64,000 nt of DNA from Campylobacteraceae bacterium (lineage in GTDB: Bacteria > Campylobacterota > Campylobacteria > Campylobacterales > Sulfurovaceae). Positions 27,415 through 36,903 of the stretch are shown here, in pieces. The translations under genes and the position numbers were made by a program. The notes beneath the pieces were generated by a model that saw only the letters and a list, made by a program, of their open reading frames with translations, was not told the DNA's origin and did not search any database. The stretch's first letter is position 1. The number at the start of each line of letters is the position of its first letter. The stretch is from contig JALVUD010000002.1 in assembly GCA_027035765.1 (NCBI GenBank), positions 1 through 64,000 of the forward strand, written 5' to 3'.

Positions 27415-28462
27415 ATTCATCCGGCAGAAACACACCGACTTCGGCGGAGCCGAACGCTATCTGCAACGTTTGGACTCCGCAATGAAACAAGAAGGGTTCC
27501 AGACAGAGATCCTCCACTCCACACTTCCCAAGCGACTCCCCTCCTGGCTCAAAGCCCTCCTTTTCAGCCGGCAGATCTGCAAAACAAAAAATCGAACGAC
27601 AAACGGCCAACGGCATACGACGAAAATCTATTTCTCATTGGATCGCATCACCTGTCCCGATATCTACCGTGCTGGAGACGGAGTTCACAAGGCTTTTCTC
27701 GAAACCAAGGGCTTCAGCCTCAATCCTCTTCACCTGAGCTATCTGTGGCTGGAAAAACGAACCTTCAAAAACGCCAGGCTCATCATCGCCAACTCCCGTC
27801 TCGTCAGAGAGCAGATCCTCCGGTTCTATCCCGAAACCGGGGCTGAAAAGATCTATGTCGTCTACAACGGTGTCCCCATTCCCGAACGCTTCGACAAACC
27901 CGAAGCGAAACGCTCTCTGGCGAAGGAGTTCGGATTCGATCCCTCGCTGCCTCTCCTCCTTTTTGTTGGAAGCGGATTCGAGCGCAAGGGAGTCCGGGAG
28001 TTTCTCATGATTCTCTCCCGCCTCCGGCACCCCTGTCATGCCTTTGTCGTCGGCAAAGAGAAACATATGGGAAAATACCGCAGAATAGCCAAAGAACTCG
28101 GTGTTGCCGACCACGTCATCTTCACTGGTCCCAGGTCCGATGTGGAGCGCTTCTACGAAGGGGCCGACCTCTTTCTCTTCCCCACCCGCTACGAACCCTT
28201 CTCCAACGTAGTCCCGGAGGCTCTGAGCCACGGGACCGTCGCCCTGACCACCCGTCAGAACGGGGCTTCGGAGATCCTCCCGGAATCATGGGTCATGGAG
28301 CGGCCGGACGATCTCTCCATCGTCGAACCGATCGACCGGTTTCTCTCCGATCCGGTTCTGCTGGAACGATCCTCCCGGGAAGCAAGAACGATCGCGGAAC
28401 AGTACCCCATCGAACGGAATGTCCGTGAGACCCTCGAGCTGATCCGGAGATATTTTGGATAA
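27401..28462 (+). CDS. Family 4 glycosyltransferase, WaaG-like
   Basis: 353 residues, back to the high-GC composition of the chromosome. 'RQKHTDFGGAERYLQRL' and 'CPDIYRAGDGVHKAFLE' are typical of WaaG-type core glucosyltransferases, and the donor site is 'TRYEPFSNVVPEALSHGTVA'. Between residues about 62 and 76 the protein carries a hydrophilic insert (KTKNRTTNGQRHTTK) encoded by a 7-base-period array, ending just before 'IYFSLDR'. Confidence 0.85.
   Translation: MRLFRFIRQKHTDFGGAERYLQRLDSAMKQEGFQTEILHSTLPKRLPSWLKALLFSRQICKTKNRTTNGQRHTTKIYFSLDRITCPDIYRAGDGVHKAFLETKGFSLNPLHLSYLWLEKRTFKNARLIIANSRLVREQILRFYPETGAEKIYVVYNGVPIPERFDKPEAKRSLAKEFGFDPSLPLLLFVGSGFERKGVREFLMILSRLRHPCHAFVVGKEKHMGKYRRIAKELGVADHVIFTGPRSDVERFYEGADLFLFPTRYEPFSNVVPEALSHGTVALTTRQNGASEILPESWVMERPDDLSIVEPIDRFLSDPVLLERSSREARTIAEQYPIERNVRETLELIRRYFG
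27593..27627. repeat. 7-base array inside a glycosyltransferase gene
   Basis: Five heptamers (cgaacga, caaacgg, ccaacgg, catacga, cgaaaat). The reading frame stays open through the array. Confidence 0.65.
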
Positions 28463-28499
28463 AATCACGTGATAAATAGATTTTTGGAAGGAAATATTG

Positions 28500-29717
28500 A
28501 TGCCCAAAATCGCTATCGCCGGAACCGGTTATGTGGGACTCTCCAACGGCCTCCTGCTGGCTCAGAACAATGAAGTGGTCGCCCTGGATATCCTCTCCGA
28601 AAAGGTGGAAATGATCAACAGGGGGGTCTCTCCTATCGAAGACAAAGAGATCCAGGAGTACCTTCCCCGGCTCATCCGAAAGCAGAGTTCCGAAAACTAT
28701 CCCGGATTCCGTGCAACCCTGGACAAAGAGGGGGCATACCGGGATGCCGACTATGTGATCATCGCCACCCCCACCGACTACGACCCCCAGACCAACTATT
28801 TCAATACCAAGAGCGTCGAAGCGGTCATCGGTGACGTACTGGCCCTCAACCCCGATGCGGTCATGGTGATCAAATCCACGGTCCCCGTGGGGTTTACCGA
28901 AGCGATGCGGGAGAAGTTCGCCACCGATAACATCATCTTCTCTCCCGAGTTTTTGAGAGAAGGCAAGGCACTCTACGACAACCTGCACCCCTCCCGGATC
29001 GTCGTGGGAGAACGGAGCGATCGGGCAAAACGTTTCGCCGAGCTGCTGCTGGAGGGCGCTATCGACAAAGAGGTCCCCATTCTGCTCACCGACAGCACCG
29101 AAGCCGAAGCGATCAAGCTCTTCGCCAACACCTACCTGGCGATGCGGGTCGCCTATTTCAACGAACTCGACAGCTACTGCGAAACCCATGGCCTGGATAC
29201 CCGGCAGGTGATCGAAGGTGTCGGCCTCGATCCGCGGATCGGCATGCACTACAACAACCCCAGCTTCGGCTACGGCGGCTACTGCCTCCCCAAGGACACC
29301 AAACAGCTCCTTGCCAACTACGCCGAGGTCCCCAGCAACCTCATCCGGGCCATCGTCGACGCCAACCGCACCCGCAAGGATTTCATCGCCGACCGGATCG
29401 TCGACCGCCTCCCCAAAGACGAATACGGCTATCCCGCCGGTACGGTGGGGGTCTATCGTCTGGTGATGAAACAGGGCTCGGACAATTTCCGCTCCAGCGC
29501 CATCCAGGGGATCATGAAACGCCTCAAGGCCAAGGGGATCGAAGTGATCATCTATGAACCGGTGCTGGAGGAGGAGCGCTTCTTCCACTCCGAAGTGGTC
29601 AGAGATCTGGAGGAGTTCAAAAAGAGATCCCATGTCATCGTCGCCAACCGGATGAGCGAGGCTCTGGAGGATGTCAAAGAGAAGGTCTATACCCGGGACC
29701 TCTTCGGCAACGACTGA
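28500..29717 (+). CDS. ugd: UDP-glucose 6-dehydrogenase
   Basis: 405 residues. It oxidises UDP-glucose to UDP-glucuronate with two NAD+. N-terminal Rossmann motif '[18 protein letters not shown]', '[18 protein letters not shown]', and the catalytic-Cys motif '[13 protein letters not shown]'. The ATG at 28500 is preceded by 'ggaaggaaat', a good ribosome binding site; a TTG one codon earlier is less likely. The product probably feeds a uronic acid in the surface glycan. Confidence 0.94.
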   Translation: MPKIAIAGTGYVGLSNGLLLAQNNEVVALDILSEKVEMINRGVSPIEDKEIQEYLPRLIRKQSSENYPGFRATLDKEGAYRDADYVIIATPTDYDPQTNYFNTKSVEAVIGDVLALNPDAVMVIKSTVPVGFTEAMREKFATDNIIFSPEFLREGKALYDNLHPSRIVVGERSDRAKRFAELLLEGAIDKEVPILLTDSTEAEAIKLFANTYLAMRVAYFNELDSYCETHGLDTRQVIEGVGLDPRIGMHYNNPSFGYGGYCLPKDTKQLLANYAEVPSNLIRAIVDANRTRKDFIADRIVDRLPKDEYGYPAGTVGVYRLVMKQGSDNFRSSAIQGIMKRLKAKGIEVIIYEPVLEEERFFHSEVVRDLEEFKKRSHVIVANRMSEALEDVKEKVYTRDLFGND

Positions 29718-29733
29718 GGAACCTTCCGAACCG

Positions 29734-30699
29734 ATGAAAATCCTCATCGAACTCCCCACCTGGCTGGGCGACGCCGTCATGGCCACGCCGGCCCTGGAGA
29801 ATCTCTACGCCGCCTATCCCGACGCCGAGATTACTCTCGTAGGCTCCTATGTCGCCATCGAAGCACTCAAAGCCCATCCAAGAGTCAACCGAGTGATGGT
29901 CGACAAAAGCAAAAACGGCGGCTTCCGCCCCCTCAACATCTACCGCCTGGCCAAAGCACTCGGCCCCCACGATCTGGCCCTCAGCTTCCGCAGCCACTTC
30001 TACTCCCGTCTGTTAATGCTCTTGACCGGTTCGAAAAAACGTTTTCTCTATAATGCTTCCCAAATCCTCAAACGACAAACGACAAACGACAAACGACGCC
30101 TCCGTCATCAGGTCGAAAAATACACCGCCTTCATCAACACCGTCACCGGCCGCGAGGATCGCCCCGGCCCCCTGCGCCTAGACTGGCCGGCCAAACACTA
30201 TCCCCGTCCCACCCTGGGGATCAACCCCGGTGCCAGCTACGGCAGTGCCAAACGCTGGTATCCCGAAAAGTTCGCCGAAGTCGCCGCCGCCCTGGCCGAC
30301 CGCTACGACATCGTGATCTTCGGCGGCCCGAATGAGACCGACATCGCCGGGGATATAGAGAAGCTCTTACAGGAACAGAATGTCGGAAACGTGGATAATC
30401 TGGCAGGTCAAACGACGATCCCCGAACTATGCTCCGCTATCGCAGGCCTCGACCTCTTCCTCACCGGCGACAGCGGGCCGATGCATGTCGCCGCCGCCTA
30501 CCGGGTCCCCACGGTGGCTATATTCGGACCGACCAAATGGCTCGAGACCTCCCAGTGGCAGAATCCCAAAAACCTCATCGTCCGTCACGACCTGGAGTGC
30601 GCCCCCTGCATGAAACGCAGCTGCCCGCTGAAACATCACGAGTGTATGAAAGGGATCGAAGCGGGAGAGGTACTGGAGGCAGTTAAAAAGATACTGTGA
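29734..30699 (+). CDS. waaF: Lipopolysaccharide heptosyltransferase II
   Basis: 321 residues, GT9. 'KILIELPTWLGDAVMATPAL' at the N-terminus is the classic WaaF opening, and 'LFLTGDSGPMHVAAAYRVPT' with 'FGPTKWLETSQWQNP' gives the donor site; the C-terminal 'CAPCMKRSCPLKHHECM' cysteine cluster is usual for WaaF. It adds the second heptose. Around residues 112-123 (LKRQTTNDKRR) the protein carries an extra basic linker encoded by a four-copy 7-base array, just before 'HQVEKY'. Start MKIL at 29734; an upstream frame extension lies within ugd. Confidence 0.92.
   Translation: MKILIELPTWLGDAVMATPALENLYAAYPDAEITLVGSYVAIEALKAHPRVNRVMVDKSKNGGFRPLNIYRLAKALGPHDLALSFRSHFYSRLLMLLTGSKKRFLYNASQILKRQTTNDKRRLRHQVEKYTAFINTVTGREDRPGPLRLDWPAKHYPRPTLGINPGASYGSAKRWYPEKFAEVAAALADRYDIVIFGGPNETDIAGDIEKLLQEQNVGNVDNLAGQTTIPELCSAIAGLDLFLTGDSGPMHVAAAYRVPTVAIFGPTKWLETSQWQNPKNLIVRHDLECAPCMKRSCPLKHHECMKGIEAGEVLEAVKKIL
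30069..30098. repeat. 7-base array (caaacga) inside waaF
   Basis: Four copies of caaacga, read in frame by waaF. The same heptamer occurs between genes at 6114-6130. Confidence 0.85.
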
Positions 30700-30706
30700 A
30701 GGGGGA

Positions 30707-30730
30707 CGTGGGATAGCAACCCCACGCTAC
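30707..30730. repeat. Short palindrome (cgtgggat family), copy 1
   Basis: A hairpin of cgtgggat and a matching ccccacg followed by ctac; a near-identical copy sits at 44401-44424. Located just after waaF and possibly part of its terminator. Confidence 0.65.
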
Positions 30731-30778
30731 AAAGCATATCACTTAAATAGTAGCGTTGCAAAGCAACGCAAACCAGAA

Positions 30779-30813
30779 TTCTCCATTCTCAATCCTCAAT
30801 TTTCCATCCTCAA
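30779..30813. repeat. 7-base array (ttctcca/tcctcaa)
   Basis: Five related heptamers, between convergent waaF and gmhA, extending over the TGA stop of gmhA. Confidence 0.7.
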
Positions 30814-31373
30814 AACCCTTCATCCACCATCGCACAGAGCAGATGGCCGATGAGGATATGCATCTCCTGGATCCGGGCGGTCTCCTGAGCCGGGACCACC
30901 AGATTCAGATCGCACAGATCGTTCATGGCTCCCCCGTCCCGGCCGCTGAGCCCCAGGGTCAGGCACCCCAGGGCGTTAGCCCGTTCCAGGGCCTGAATCA
31001 CATTGGCGCTGTTGCCGCTGGTGGAGATGCCGACAAGCAGATCCCCCTCCACAGCCAGGGCCTCCACCTGCCGCTCGAAGATCCGCTCGAAGCCGTAGTC
31101 GTTGCCGATAGCCGTCAGGGCGGAGGTGTCGGTGGTCAGGGCGATCGCGGGCAATCCCCGTCGCTCCTTGAGAAAACGGCCCGTCAGCTCCGCGGCAATA
31201 TGCTGGGCATCGGCCGCGCTGCCTCCGTTGCCGCAGAGCAGAACCTTGTTCCCGTTTTGCAGCGTCTGGAGCATCAGCCGTCCCGCGGCTTCGATAGCTC
31301 CCTGCATCTCGGTCTCCACATTGTCCAGCACCTCCCGATGGGCCGCCAGGGATTTGTAGATCAGGGCTTTCAT
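30810..31373 (-). CDS. gmhA: Sedoheptulose-7-phosphate isomerase
   Basis: 187 residues, a SIS-domain isomerase that converts sedoheptulose 7-phosphate to D-glycero-D-manno-heptose 7-phosphate, the first step to ADP-heptose. Seen: '[20 protein letters not shown]', '[19 protein letters not shown]' and the C-terminal '[18 protein letters not shown]'. It overlaps hldE by 4 bases and is the last gene of the heptose operon. Confidence 0.96.
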   Translation of the reverse strand: MKALIYKSLAAHREVLDNVETEMQGAIEAAGRLMLQTLQNGNKVLLCGNGGSAADAQHIAAELTGRFLKERRGLPAIALTTDTSALTAIGNDYGFERIFERQVEALAVEGDLLVGISTSGNSANVIQALERANALGCLTLGLSGRDGGAMNDLCDLNLVVPAQETARIQEMHILIGHLLCAMVDEGF

Positions 31374-32803
31374 TGCTGTTCCTTTCGCATCTTTTCTATC
31401 GTCGCCGTGGTGCTCCGCCCTTCGACGAAATCGACCAGGCGTACCTCTTTGGCGATGTCGCTGCCGACTACCTCTTTGCCCGCATAGTCTCCCCCCTTGA
31501 CCAGGATGTCTGGTTCGACGATCCTGATCAGCTCGTAGGGGGTATCTTCGTCGAAGATCGTCACGTAATCCACCACCTCCAGAGCCGCCAGGAGGTAGGC
31601 CCGGTCATACTCGGGATTGACGGGGCGGTCCGATCCTTTGAGCCGCCGCACCGAATCGTCGCTGTTGAGGCCCACGATCAGGACATCCCCGAAGCTGGCA
31701 GCCTTCTGGAGGTATTTGACATGTCCCAGGTGCAATATGTCGAAACAGCCGTTGGTAAAGACGATCTTTCTGCCCTCTTTTTTGAGATGCCGAACCGTTT
31801 CGGCCAGCTCCTCCCGACTCTTGATCCGATGGTCGGTGGTCGATTCGTGCAGAGCCTTTTCGTAGGCGATGATCTCGTCCCAGGTGGCTGTGGCGCTGCC
31901 CAGCTTGCCCACGACGACGGCGGCGGCGGCGTTGGCGATCCTGGCCGCTTCGTCGATGGAGCCTCCGCAAGCCCGCACGTAGCCCAGGGTGGCGATGACC
32001 GTATCCCCGGCGCCGGTGACATCGTAGACCTCTTTCGCCACCGTGGGGATCACCCGCATCTCCTCCCCAAAGATCGCCATCCCCTCCTCCGAGAGGGTGA
32101 TGATGGCCCGCTCCAGCTCCAGCTCCTCCTTGAGTTGGAATCCCGCCTTCCGCAGCGACGCTTCATCGACGATGGCGATGCCGGTGGCTTCGGAGGCCTC
32201 CTTTTTGTTGGGAGTGATGGCAGTGGCCCCCCGGTATTTGGAGTAGTCTCTGCCCTTGGGATCCACCACGACCCGGACGCCCCGCTCTTTCGCCAGGCCG
32301 ATCACCCCCTGGGTCACCCCTTCGGTCAGGACCCCCTTGCCGTAATCGGAGATCAGCACCGTATCGACTCCCTCATCCAGCAGTCTCCCGATCCGCTCCA
32401 AAAGCTTCGCTTCACTCTCCGCAGTCACCGATTGGCGGGTTTCACTGTCGAAACGGATCACCTGCTGATGGGAAGCGATCACCCGGCTCTTGCGGGTGGT
32501 GGTACGGCCACTGTCTTTCAACAGTGCCGAAGTCCCCACCCCCAGCGCCTCCAGCATACGCTCGAGACGCTCGCCGTCGGCATCGGCACCGATGACCGAG
32601 GCCACCTCCACCTCCGCCCCCAGAGCCACCAGGTTGTTCACCACATTCCCGGCTCCACCGAGCACTTCCGTCTCCTGGCTCACATCGATCACCGGCACCG
32701 GCGCTTCGGGAGAGATCCGCTCCGTCTTGCCCCAGAGATAGTGGTCGATCATCAGATCCCCGACGACGAGGATTTTCGGACGACAATTATCATAATCTTT
32801 CAT
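31370..32803 (-). CDS. hldE: Bifunctional heptose-7-phosphate kinase / heptose-1-phosphate adenylyltransferase
   Basis: 477 residues. The N-terminal ~330 residues are a PfkB/ribokinase-type kinase ('[16 protein letters not shown]', '[17 protein letters not shown]', '[20 protein letters not shown]'). The C-terminal ~140 are a cytidylyltransferase-type domain ('[20 protein letters not shown]'). Together they catalyse steps two and four of ADP-heptose synthesis. The ATG at 32803 has aaggat upstream; a longer frame to 32851 adds 16 atypical residues. Confidence 0.96.
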   Translation of the reverse strand: MKDYDNCRPKILVVGDLMIDHYLWGKTERISPEAPVPVIDVSQETEVLGGAGNVVNNLVALGAEVEVASVIGADADGERLERMLEALGVGTSALLKDSGRTTTRKSRVIASHQQVIRFDSETRQSVTAESEAKLLERIGRLLDEGVDTVLISDYGKGVLTEGVTQGVIGLAKERGVRVVVDPKGRDYSKYRGATAITPNKKEASEATGIAIVDEASLRKAGFQLKEELELERAIITLSEEGMAIFGEEMRVIPTVAKEVYDVTGAGDTVIATLGYVRACGGSIDEAARIANAAAAVVVGKLGSATATWDEIIAYEKALHESTTDHRIKSREELAETVRHLKKEGRKIVFTNGCFDILHLGHVKYLQKAASFGDVLIVGLNSDDSVRRLKGSDRPVNPEYDRAYLLAALEVVDYVTIFDEDTPYELIRIVEPDILVKGGDYAGKEVVGSDIAKEVRLVDFVEGRSTTATIEKMRKEQQ

Positions 32804-32852
32804 ATGAGATATCCTTGAATATGGGTGGGAAGGTAGGATCGTGCTTCGCACT

Positions 32853-32869
32853 GGTGAGAAGGTGAGAAG
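32853..32869. repeat. Short tandem ggtgaga repeat flanking the four-helix-bundle gene
   Basis: Two copies of ggtgaga-type units. The reverse-complement motif ctcacc recurs on the other side of the gene at about 33248-33301, so the gene is bracketed by inverted short repeats. Confidence 0.5.
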
Positions 32870-32887
32870 ATATTGCTCCGTTCGATT

Positions 32888-33229
32888 TTAGGCACGAAAA
32901 CTCCTTTTTAGACTTCGGATCATCATATGAATCCGATCACATTCTTTAATCCACTTCAAACCTGTCTCTTGAGCCACGTACCCAATTTTCATCCCAATAT
33001 AAATCTGTGTCTTCAATTCGGCCGACGAAGCCTGAGCGATATCGAGAAATCTCCGACTCTCTTTGTCCGACTCCCTCTCTACTCCCTCTGCGATGTTACT
33101 TGCGATTGAAAGACTGGAACGGGTAATTTGATCTTTAAAACCATAATCTCTGCACTCTTTCATTCCAATGTAAACTTTGCTGCTGAGTACACACGCCAGT
33201 TTCCAGACTTCCAACGTTTCACATTTCAT
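32888..33229 (-). CDS. Four-helix-bundle protein (S23 / IVP-like)
   Basis: 113 residues. 'LEVWKLACVLSSKVYIGM', 'GFKDQITRSSLSIASNIAEG' and 'SRRFLDIAQASSAELKTQIY' are diagnostic of the family first found inside intervening sequences of 23S rRNA genes; related folds serve as accessory proteins of diversity-generating retroelements. Here it is a free-standing gene inserted between hldD and hldE, breaking an otherwise tight operon. Function unknown; nucleic-acid binding is a common suggestion. No retroelement or rRNA gene is nearby. Confidence 0.88.
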   Translation of the reverse strand: MKCETLEVWKLACVLSSKVYIGMKECRDYGFKDQITRSSLSIASNIAEGVERESDKESRRFLDIAQASSAELKTQIYIGMKIGYVAQETGLKWIKECDRIHMMIRSLKRSFRA

Positions 33230-33289
33230 CCCACACTCCCTTTCTACTCACCAGCGAAGTGATCTCACCAGGCCACATAGTGGCCGATC

Positions 33290-34282
33290 TCACCCTCTCA
33301 CCTCTTTCTCATATAACCGCCGAATCTCCGGCAGATAACGCTTGATCCCTTCCTCCAGCGTCACTTCCGGCTCATACCCCAGAAACTCCCGTGTCGGTTC
33401 GATGTCAGCCTGGGTAAAGAACTGGTACTGCCCTACAAAGGGATTGGGGATATATTCGCAGGGGAGGTTCGTCCCCAGCTGTTCCTGGAGGATGTCGACG
33501 ATATCCTGGAAGCTGCGGGCTTTGCCGGTGCCGACGTTGTAGACGCCGCTTTTTTGGGGGTTGCAGGCTTTGATGTTGGCCTGGATAATGTCGTCGATGT
33601 AGATGAAATCGCGGAGGATTTTGTCGCTCCCTTCGAAGAGTCTGGGGTTTTTGCCCGCCAGGATCTGGTGGCCGAACTGGAGCACCATGGAGGCGGTTTT
33701 GTTCTTGAAATACTCTCTGGGGCCGTAGACGTTGAAATAGCGCAGCCCCACGATGGGACGGTCGCTCGTCTTCATCCACTCATAGGCCAGATGGTCCATG
33801 GCCAGCTTGCTGAACCCGTAGATATTGGCCGGATCCTCCCGTCCCACGGTCTGGGGGGCCGGGGCGTTGCCGTAGGTGGCACCGCTGCTGGCGTAGATCA
33901 TCGCCGCGCCCATCTCTTTGGCCATCTGCAGCAGGTCTTTGAAGGCGTTGAGATTGGTCCGCATCATGATGTTCTGGTCGTTGACGGTGGTATCGCTGAT
34001 GGCCGCTTCGTGGAAGATGTAGTCGAAGCGGAAGTCCCGCAGGCGGTTCAGATCCTCCGGATCGGTGATGTCACCGGTGATGATCTCCCCGGTGAAGCCC
34101 TGGAGATTTTTGTAGTGTCCAAAGCTGCGCAGGTTGCCGTTGGCGAAGGTCTCACCGGTGCGGAAGAGGTCGAAGACCACCACCCGGGCGTCGGGATAGT
34201 TCTCCTGAAACCAGAAAGCCAGATTGGAGCCGATAAATCCGGCTCCCCCCGTGATCAGAATCGTTTTGCCGTTAAAATCCAT
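33290..34282 (-). CDS. hldD: ADP-L-glycero-D-manno-heptose 6-epimerase
   Basis: 330 residues, an extended short-chain dehydrogenase that epimerises C6 of ADP-D-heptose to give the L-form used by WaaC and WaaF. NADP-binding 'TILITGGAGFIGSNLAFWFQ', catalytic 'YGFSKLAMDHLAYEW' (Tyr-x3-Lys), and 'GLRYFNVYGPREYFKNKTAS'. It overlaps the end of gmhB by 11 bases. Confidence 0.95.
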   Translation of the reverse strand: MDFNGKTILITGGAGFIGSNLAFWFQENYPDARVVVFDLFRTGETFANGNLRSFGHYKNLQGFTGEIITGDITDPEDLNRLRDFRFDYIFHEAAISDTTVNDQNIMMRTNLNAFKDLLQMAKEMGAAMIYASSGATYGNAPAPQTVGREDPANIYGFSKLAMDHLAYEWMKTSDRPIVGLRYFNVYGPREYFKNKTASMVLQFGHQILAGKNPRLFEGSDKILRDFIYIDDIIQANIKACNPQKSGVYNVGTGKARSFQDIVDILQEQLGTNLPCEYIPNPFVGQYQFFTQADIEPTREFLGYEPEVTLEEGIKRYLPEIRRLYEKEVRG

Positions 34283-34763
34283 TGAGTTCCTTCCATTGGA
34301 GAGCTTGATCGGGCGGGACGAGCGCTCGGTGTCCCACGCCCGCCGCTTCCGCCGCTTCGATATCCGTGGCTTTGTCGCCGATCATCCAGGAGGCCGGCAA
34401 CTCAAGGTCGAATCGTCGGGCGGCCTCCAGGAACATCCCCGGCTGGGGCTTGCGGCAGGCGCACCGCTCCTCGGGAGCATGGGGGCAGAAAAAGACCTGT
34501 TCTCTTCCGATCCCGATTCCCGCCTCCTGCATCTTCTCCAGCATATGGGCCGTCACTTTCTCGAAATCGGCCTCCGAATAGTAGCCCCGTCCGATACCCG
34601 ACTGATTGGTCACGACGATGGGCAGATACCCCTCCGCTTCCGCCTCGCGGATCAGTTCCAGGATCCCCTCGACGAATTCAAAATCCTCTACCCGGCCGAC
34701 GTAACCGTGATCCACATTGATCACGCCGTCCCGGTCCAGAAACAGTGCTTTGCGCTTCGCCAT
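34272..34763 (-). CDS. gmhB: D-glycero-D-manno-heptose 1,7-bisphosphate 7-phosphatase
   Basis: 163 residues, HAD-type phosphatase. The nucleophile motif LFLDRDGVIN is at about 7-16, followed by 'VVTNQSGIGRGYYSEADFE', a zinc-binding cysteine/histidine loop 'CPHAPEERCACRKPQPGM', and 'MIGDKATDIEAAEAAGVGH'. The ATG at 34763 has cggaga just upstream; the open frame to 34802 lacks a binding site. First gene of the heptose operon, divergent from rpoD. Confidence 0.95.
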   Translation of the reverse strand: MAKRKALFLDRDGVINVDHGYVGRVEDFEFVEGILELIREAEAEGYLPIVVTNQSGIGRGYYSEADFEKVTAHMLEKMQEAGIGIGREQVFFCPHAPEERCACRKPQPGMFLEAARRFDLELPASWMIGDKATDIEAAEAAGVGHRALVPPDQALQWKELNGF

Positions 34764-34790
34764 GGATCTCCGGCTCTCTTTTTGGGCTCT

Positions 34791-34796
34791 ATTATA
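34791..34796 (-). promoter_or_regulatory. Promoter -10 box of the gmhB-hldD-hldE-gmhA operon
   Basis: TATAAT on the minus strand 27 bases before gmhB, back to back with the rpoD promoter. Confidence 0.55.
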
Positions 34797-34886
34797 CCCC
34801 ATCGGGGCTGAGGCATCCGAGAGGAAAGAGCATTAGAGCAGGAGTCCGGCAAAACGGGCTCTGGTGACGGGTTCGAAATTTTTCGA

Positions 34887-34892
34887 TATAAT
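34887..34892 (+). promoter_or_regulatory. Promoter of rpoD
   Basis: TATAAT with a partial -35 (gtgacg, 34864-34869) at 17-base spacing, 52 bases before the start codon. Confidence 0.6.
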
Positions 34893-34944
34893 CGCCCTTA
34901 TTCCTCAAATTACCAGCTTCATTCCTGAAGGAGAATTCGCGACT

Positions 34945-36801
34945 ATGCCCCCCAAGAAATCTCAGAAAAAAGAGACGATGAAAACGATCGAAGCCCTTTT
35001 CGACAAAGCCAAAAAGGGCGATAAGATCACTTTCGAGAACCTCGCCAAGGAGTTCGACAAGGCCCCGACCGCCGCCCAGGCCAAAAAGATTATGAAATTG
35101 GCCCAGGACAAAGGCGTAGAGGTTGTTTCCGCCTCCGAATATGCCAAATTCCTCACCGTGCAGGAGGGGGAACGCCGAGAGGCGGAACGCAAAAAACTCA
35201 GCGACGGCGAAATCGAAGAGGAGTTCGATATCACCAAGGAAAAGGAGCTCCTGGAGTGGAGCCGCTCCGACTCTCCGGTACGGATGTACCTGCGGGAGAT
35301 GGGCAAGATCCCTCTGCTGACCAAGGAGGAGGAGATCGAGCTGAGCAAGCAGATCGAAGAGGGTGAGGATATCATCATCGACGCCATCTGCTCCGTCCCC
35401 TATCTCATCGACTACATCCTCAACTACAAAGAGCCCCTGCTCAACCGGGAACGCCGGGTCAAGGAGCTCTTCAAGAGCTTCGAGGACAGCAGCAGCGACG
35501 ACGAGGATGAAGAGGTCGACGAAGCGACCAGCAAATCCCGCAAGGCCGACAAACGGGTCACCCAGGTCGTCGAGAGTTTCAAAGCCCTGGAAAAGGCCAA
35601 AAAAGAGTGGCTCAAGGAGCGCAACAAGCTCATGAAGCTCCAGGAGGAGGGCGAAGCCGACGAGGAGACGATCTTCCACGAGCGGCTCAAGGTCGCCTTC
35701 CGCAAGCACCAGCTCAAGGAGGCCCTGCTCAACCTGGGACCCACCAGTAAACTGATCAACGAGCTGGTCAAAGCCATGGAGACCGCGCTCAAGAGCGACG
35801 ACGGCTTCGAGAAGGAGCTCAAGCGGCTGGAATACCGCCTCCAGCTCTTCAACGACCAGCTGCGTGAGAATCACCGGAAGATTCTGGACAATATCGTCAA
35901 CATGTCCAAAGAGGAGATCGCCGCCGCGGTCCCCGAGACGACGATGGTGAGCACTTACGTCCAGATCAAGAAGCTCTTCGAGACCCGGGAGGCGAGCAAG
36001 AACAGCTTCGACCTGCCCCCCGAGAAACTGGAGGAGATCCTGGAGCAGATCCGTATCGGCAAGGCCAAGAGCGAGCGGGCCAAGACCAGGATGGCCAAGT
36101 CCAACCTGCGCCTCGTCGTCTCCATCGCCAAGCGCTACACCAACCGGGGCCTGCCCTTCCTCGACCTGATCCAGGAGGGGAACATCGGCCTGATGAAGGC
36201 GGTGGACAAGTTCGAGTACCAGAAGGGTTACAAGTTCTCCACCTACGCGACGTGGTGGATCCGCCAGGCCATCAGCCGGGCCATCGCCGATCAGGCGCGG
36301 ACGATCCGGATCCCGATCCACATGATCGAAACCATCAACCGGATCAACAAGATCATCCGCAAGCACCTCCAGGAGACCGGCAAGGAGCCCGATCTGGAGA
36401 CCATCGCCGAAGAGGTGGGTCTGAGCGTCGACAAGGTCAAGAACGTCATCAAGATCACCAAAGAGCCCGTCAGCCTCGAAACCCCTGTCGGGGACGAGGA
36501 GGACGGGCGCTTCGGGGACTTCATCGAGGACAAGAACAGCATCAGCCCCACCGAAGCGGTCCTCAACGACGATCTCAACCAGCAGATCGACGAGGTCCTC
36601 GGACAGCTCAACGAACGGGAGCAGGCGGTGATCCGTATGCGCTTCGGCCTCCTGGAGGATATGAGCGACCGGACCCTGGAGGAGATCGGCAAGGAGCTCA
36701 ACGTCACCCGCGAGCGGGTCCGCCAGATCGAATCCAGTGCCATCAAGAAGCTCAAGCATCCGAAAGTTGGAAGAAAACTCAAAAATTATATCGAGGAGTG
36801 A
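34945..36801 (+). CDS. rpoD: RNA polymerase primary sigma factor (sigma-70)
   Basis: 618 residues from the ATG at 34945, preceded by tgaaggag. Regions visible: 1.1-like acidic N-terminus, 1.2 ('[20 protein letters not shown]'), a long non-conserved region, 2.1-2.4 ('[20 protein letters not shown]', '[19 protein letters not shown]', '[19 protein letters not shown]'), region 3, and 4.2 ('[17 protein letters not shown]'). It directs housekeeping transcription. The upstream frame to 34864 adds 27 residues that overlap the promoter and is rejected. Confidence 0.97.
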   Translation: MPPKKSQKKETMKTIEALFDKAKKGDKITFENLAKEFDKAPTAAQAKKIMKLAQDKGVEVVSASEYAKFLTVQEGERREAERKKLSDGEIEEEFDITKEKELLEWSRSDSPVRMYLREMGKIPLLTKEEEIELSKQIEEGEDIIIDAICSVPYLIDYILNYKEPLLNRERRVKELFKSFEDSSSDDEDEEVDEATSKSRKADKRVTQVVESFKALEKAKKEWLKERNKLMKLQEEGEADEETIFHERLKVAFRKHQLKEALLNLGPTSKLINELVKAMETALKSDDGFEKELKRLEYRLQLFNDQLRENHRKILDNIVNMSKEEIAAAVPETTMVSTYVQIKKLFETREASKNSFDLPPEKLEEILEQIRIGKAKSERAKTRMAKSNLRLVVSIAKRYTNRGLPFLDLIQEGNIGLMKAVDKFEYQKGYKFSTYATWWIRQAISRAIADQARTIRIPIHMIETINRINKIIRKHLQETGKEPDLETIAEEVGLSVDKVKNVIKITKEPVSLETPVGDEEDGRFGDFIEDKNSISPTEAVLNDDLNQQIDEVLGQLNEREQAVIRMRFGLLEDMSDRTLEEIGKELNVTRERVRQIESSAIKKLKHPKVGRKLKNYIEE

Positions 36802-36854
36802 GGCTTCGCTTCACTCCTCGGGTCATTCGCTTCGCTGTCATTTGAGGTCATTTT

Positions 36855-36873
36855 GTACGCACTCCGTGCGTAC
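36855..36873. terminator. Hairpin in the rpoD downstream spacer
   Basis: Perfect 8-base stem gtacgcac/gtgcgtac with a 3-base loop, 54 bases after the rpoD stop; no T-tract follows, so its role as a terminator is uncertain. Confidence 0.3.
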
Positions 36874-36903
36874 AGTCATTAAGGGAAAGACCACCTCTCC
36901 CTT

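Noticed and set aside
32888-33229. Intervening sequence of a 23S rRNA gene
   Set aside because: The four-helix-bundle gene is present but no rRNA sequence flanks it; both neighbours are heptose genes.
34792-36759. A 655-codon minus-strand open frame opposite rpoD
   Set aside because: Antisense shadow of the sigma-factor gene, dominated by Leu, Val, Asp and Glu repeats from its Lys/Glu-rich codons.
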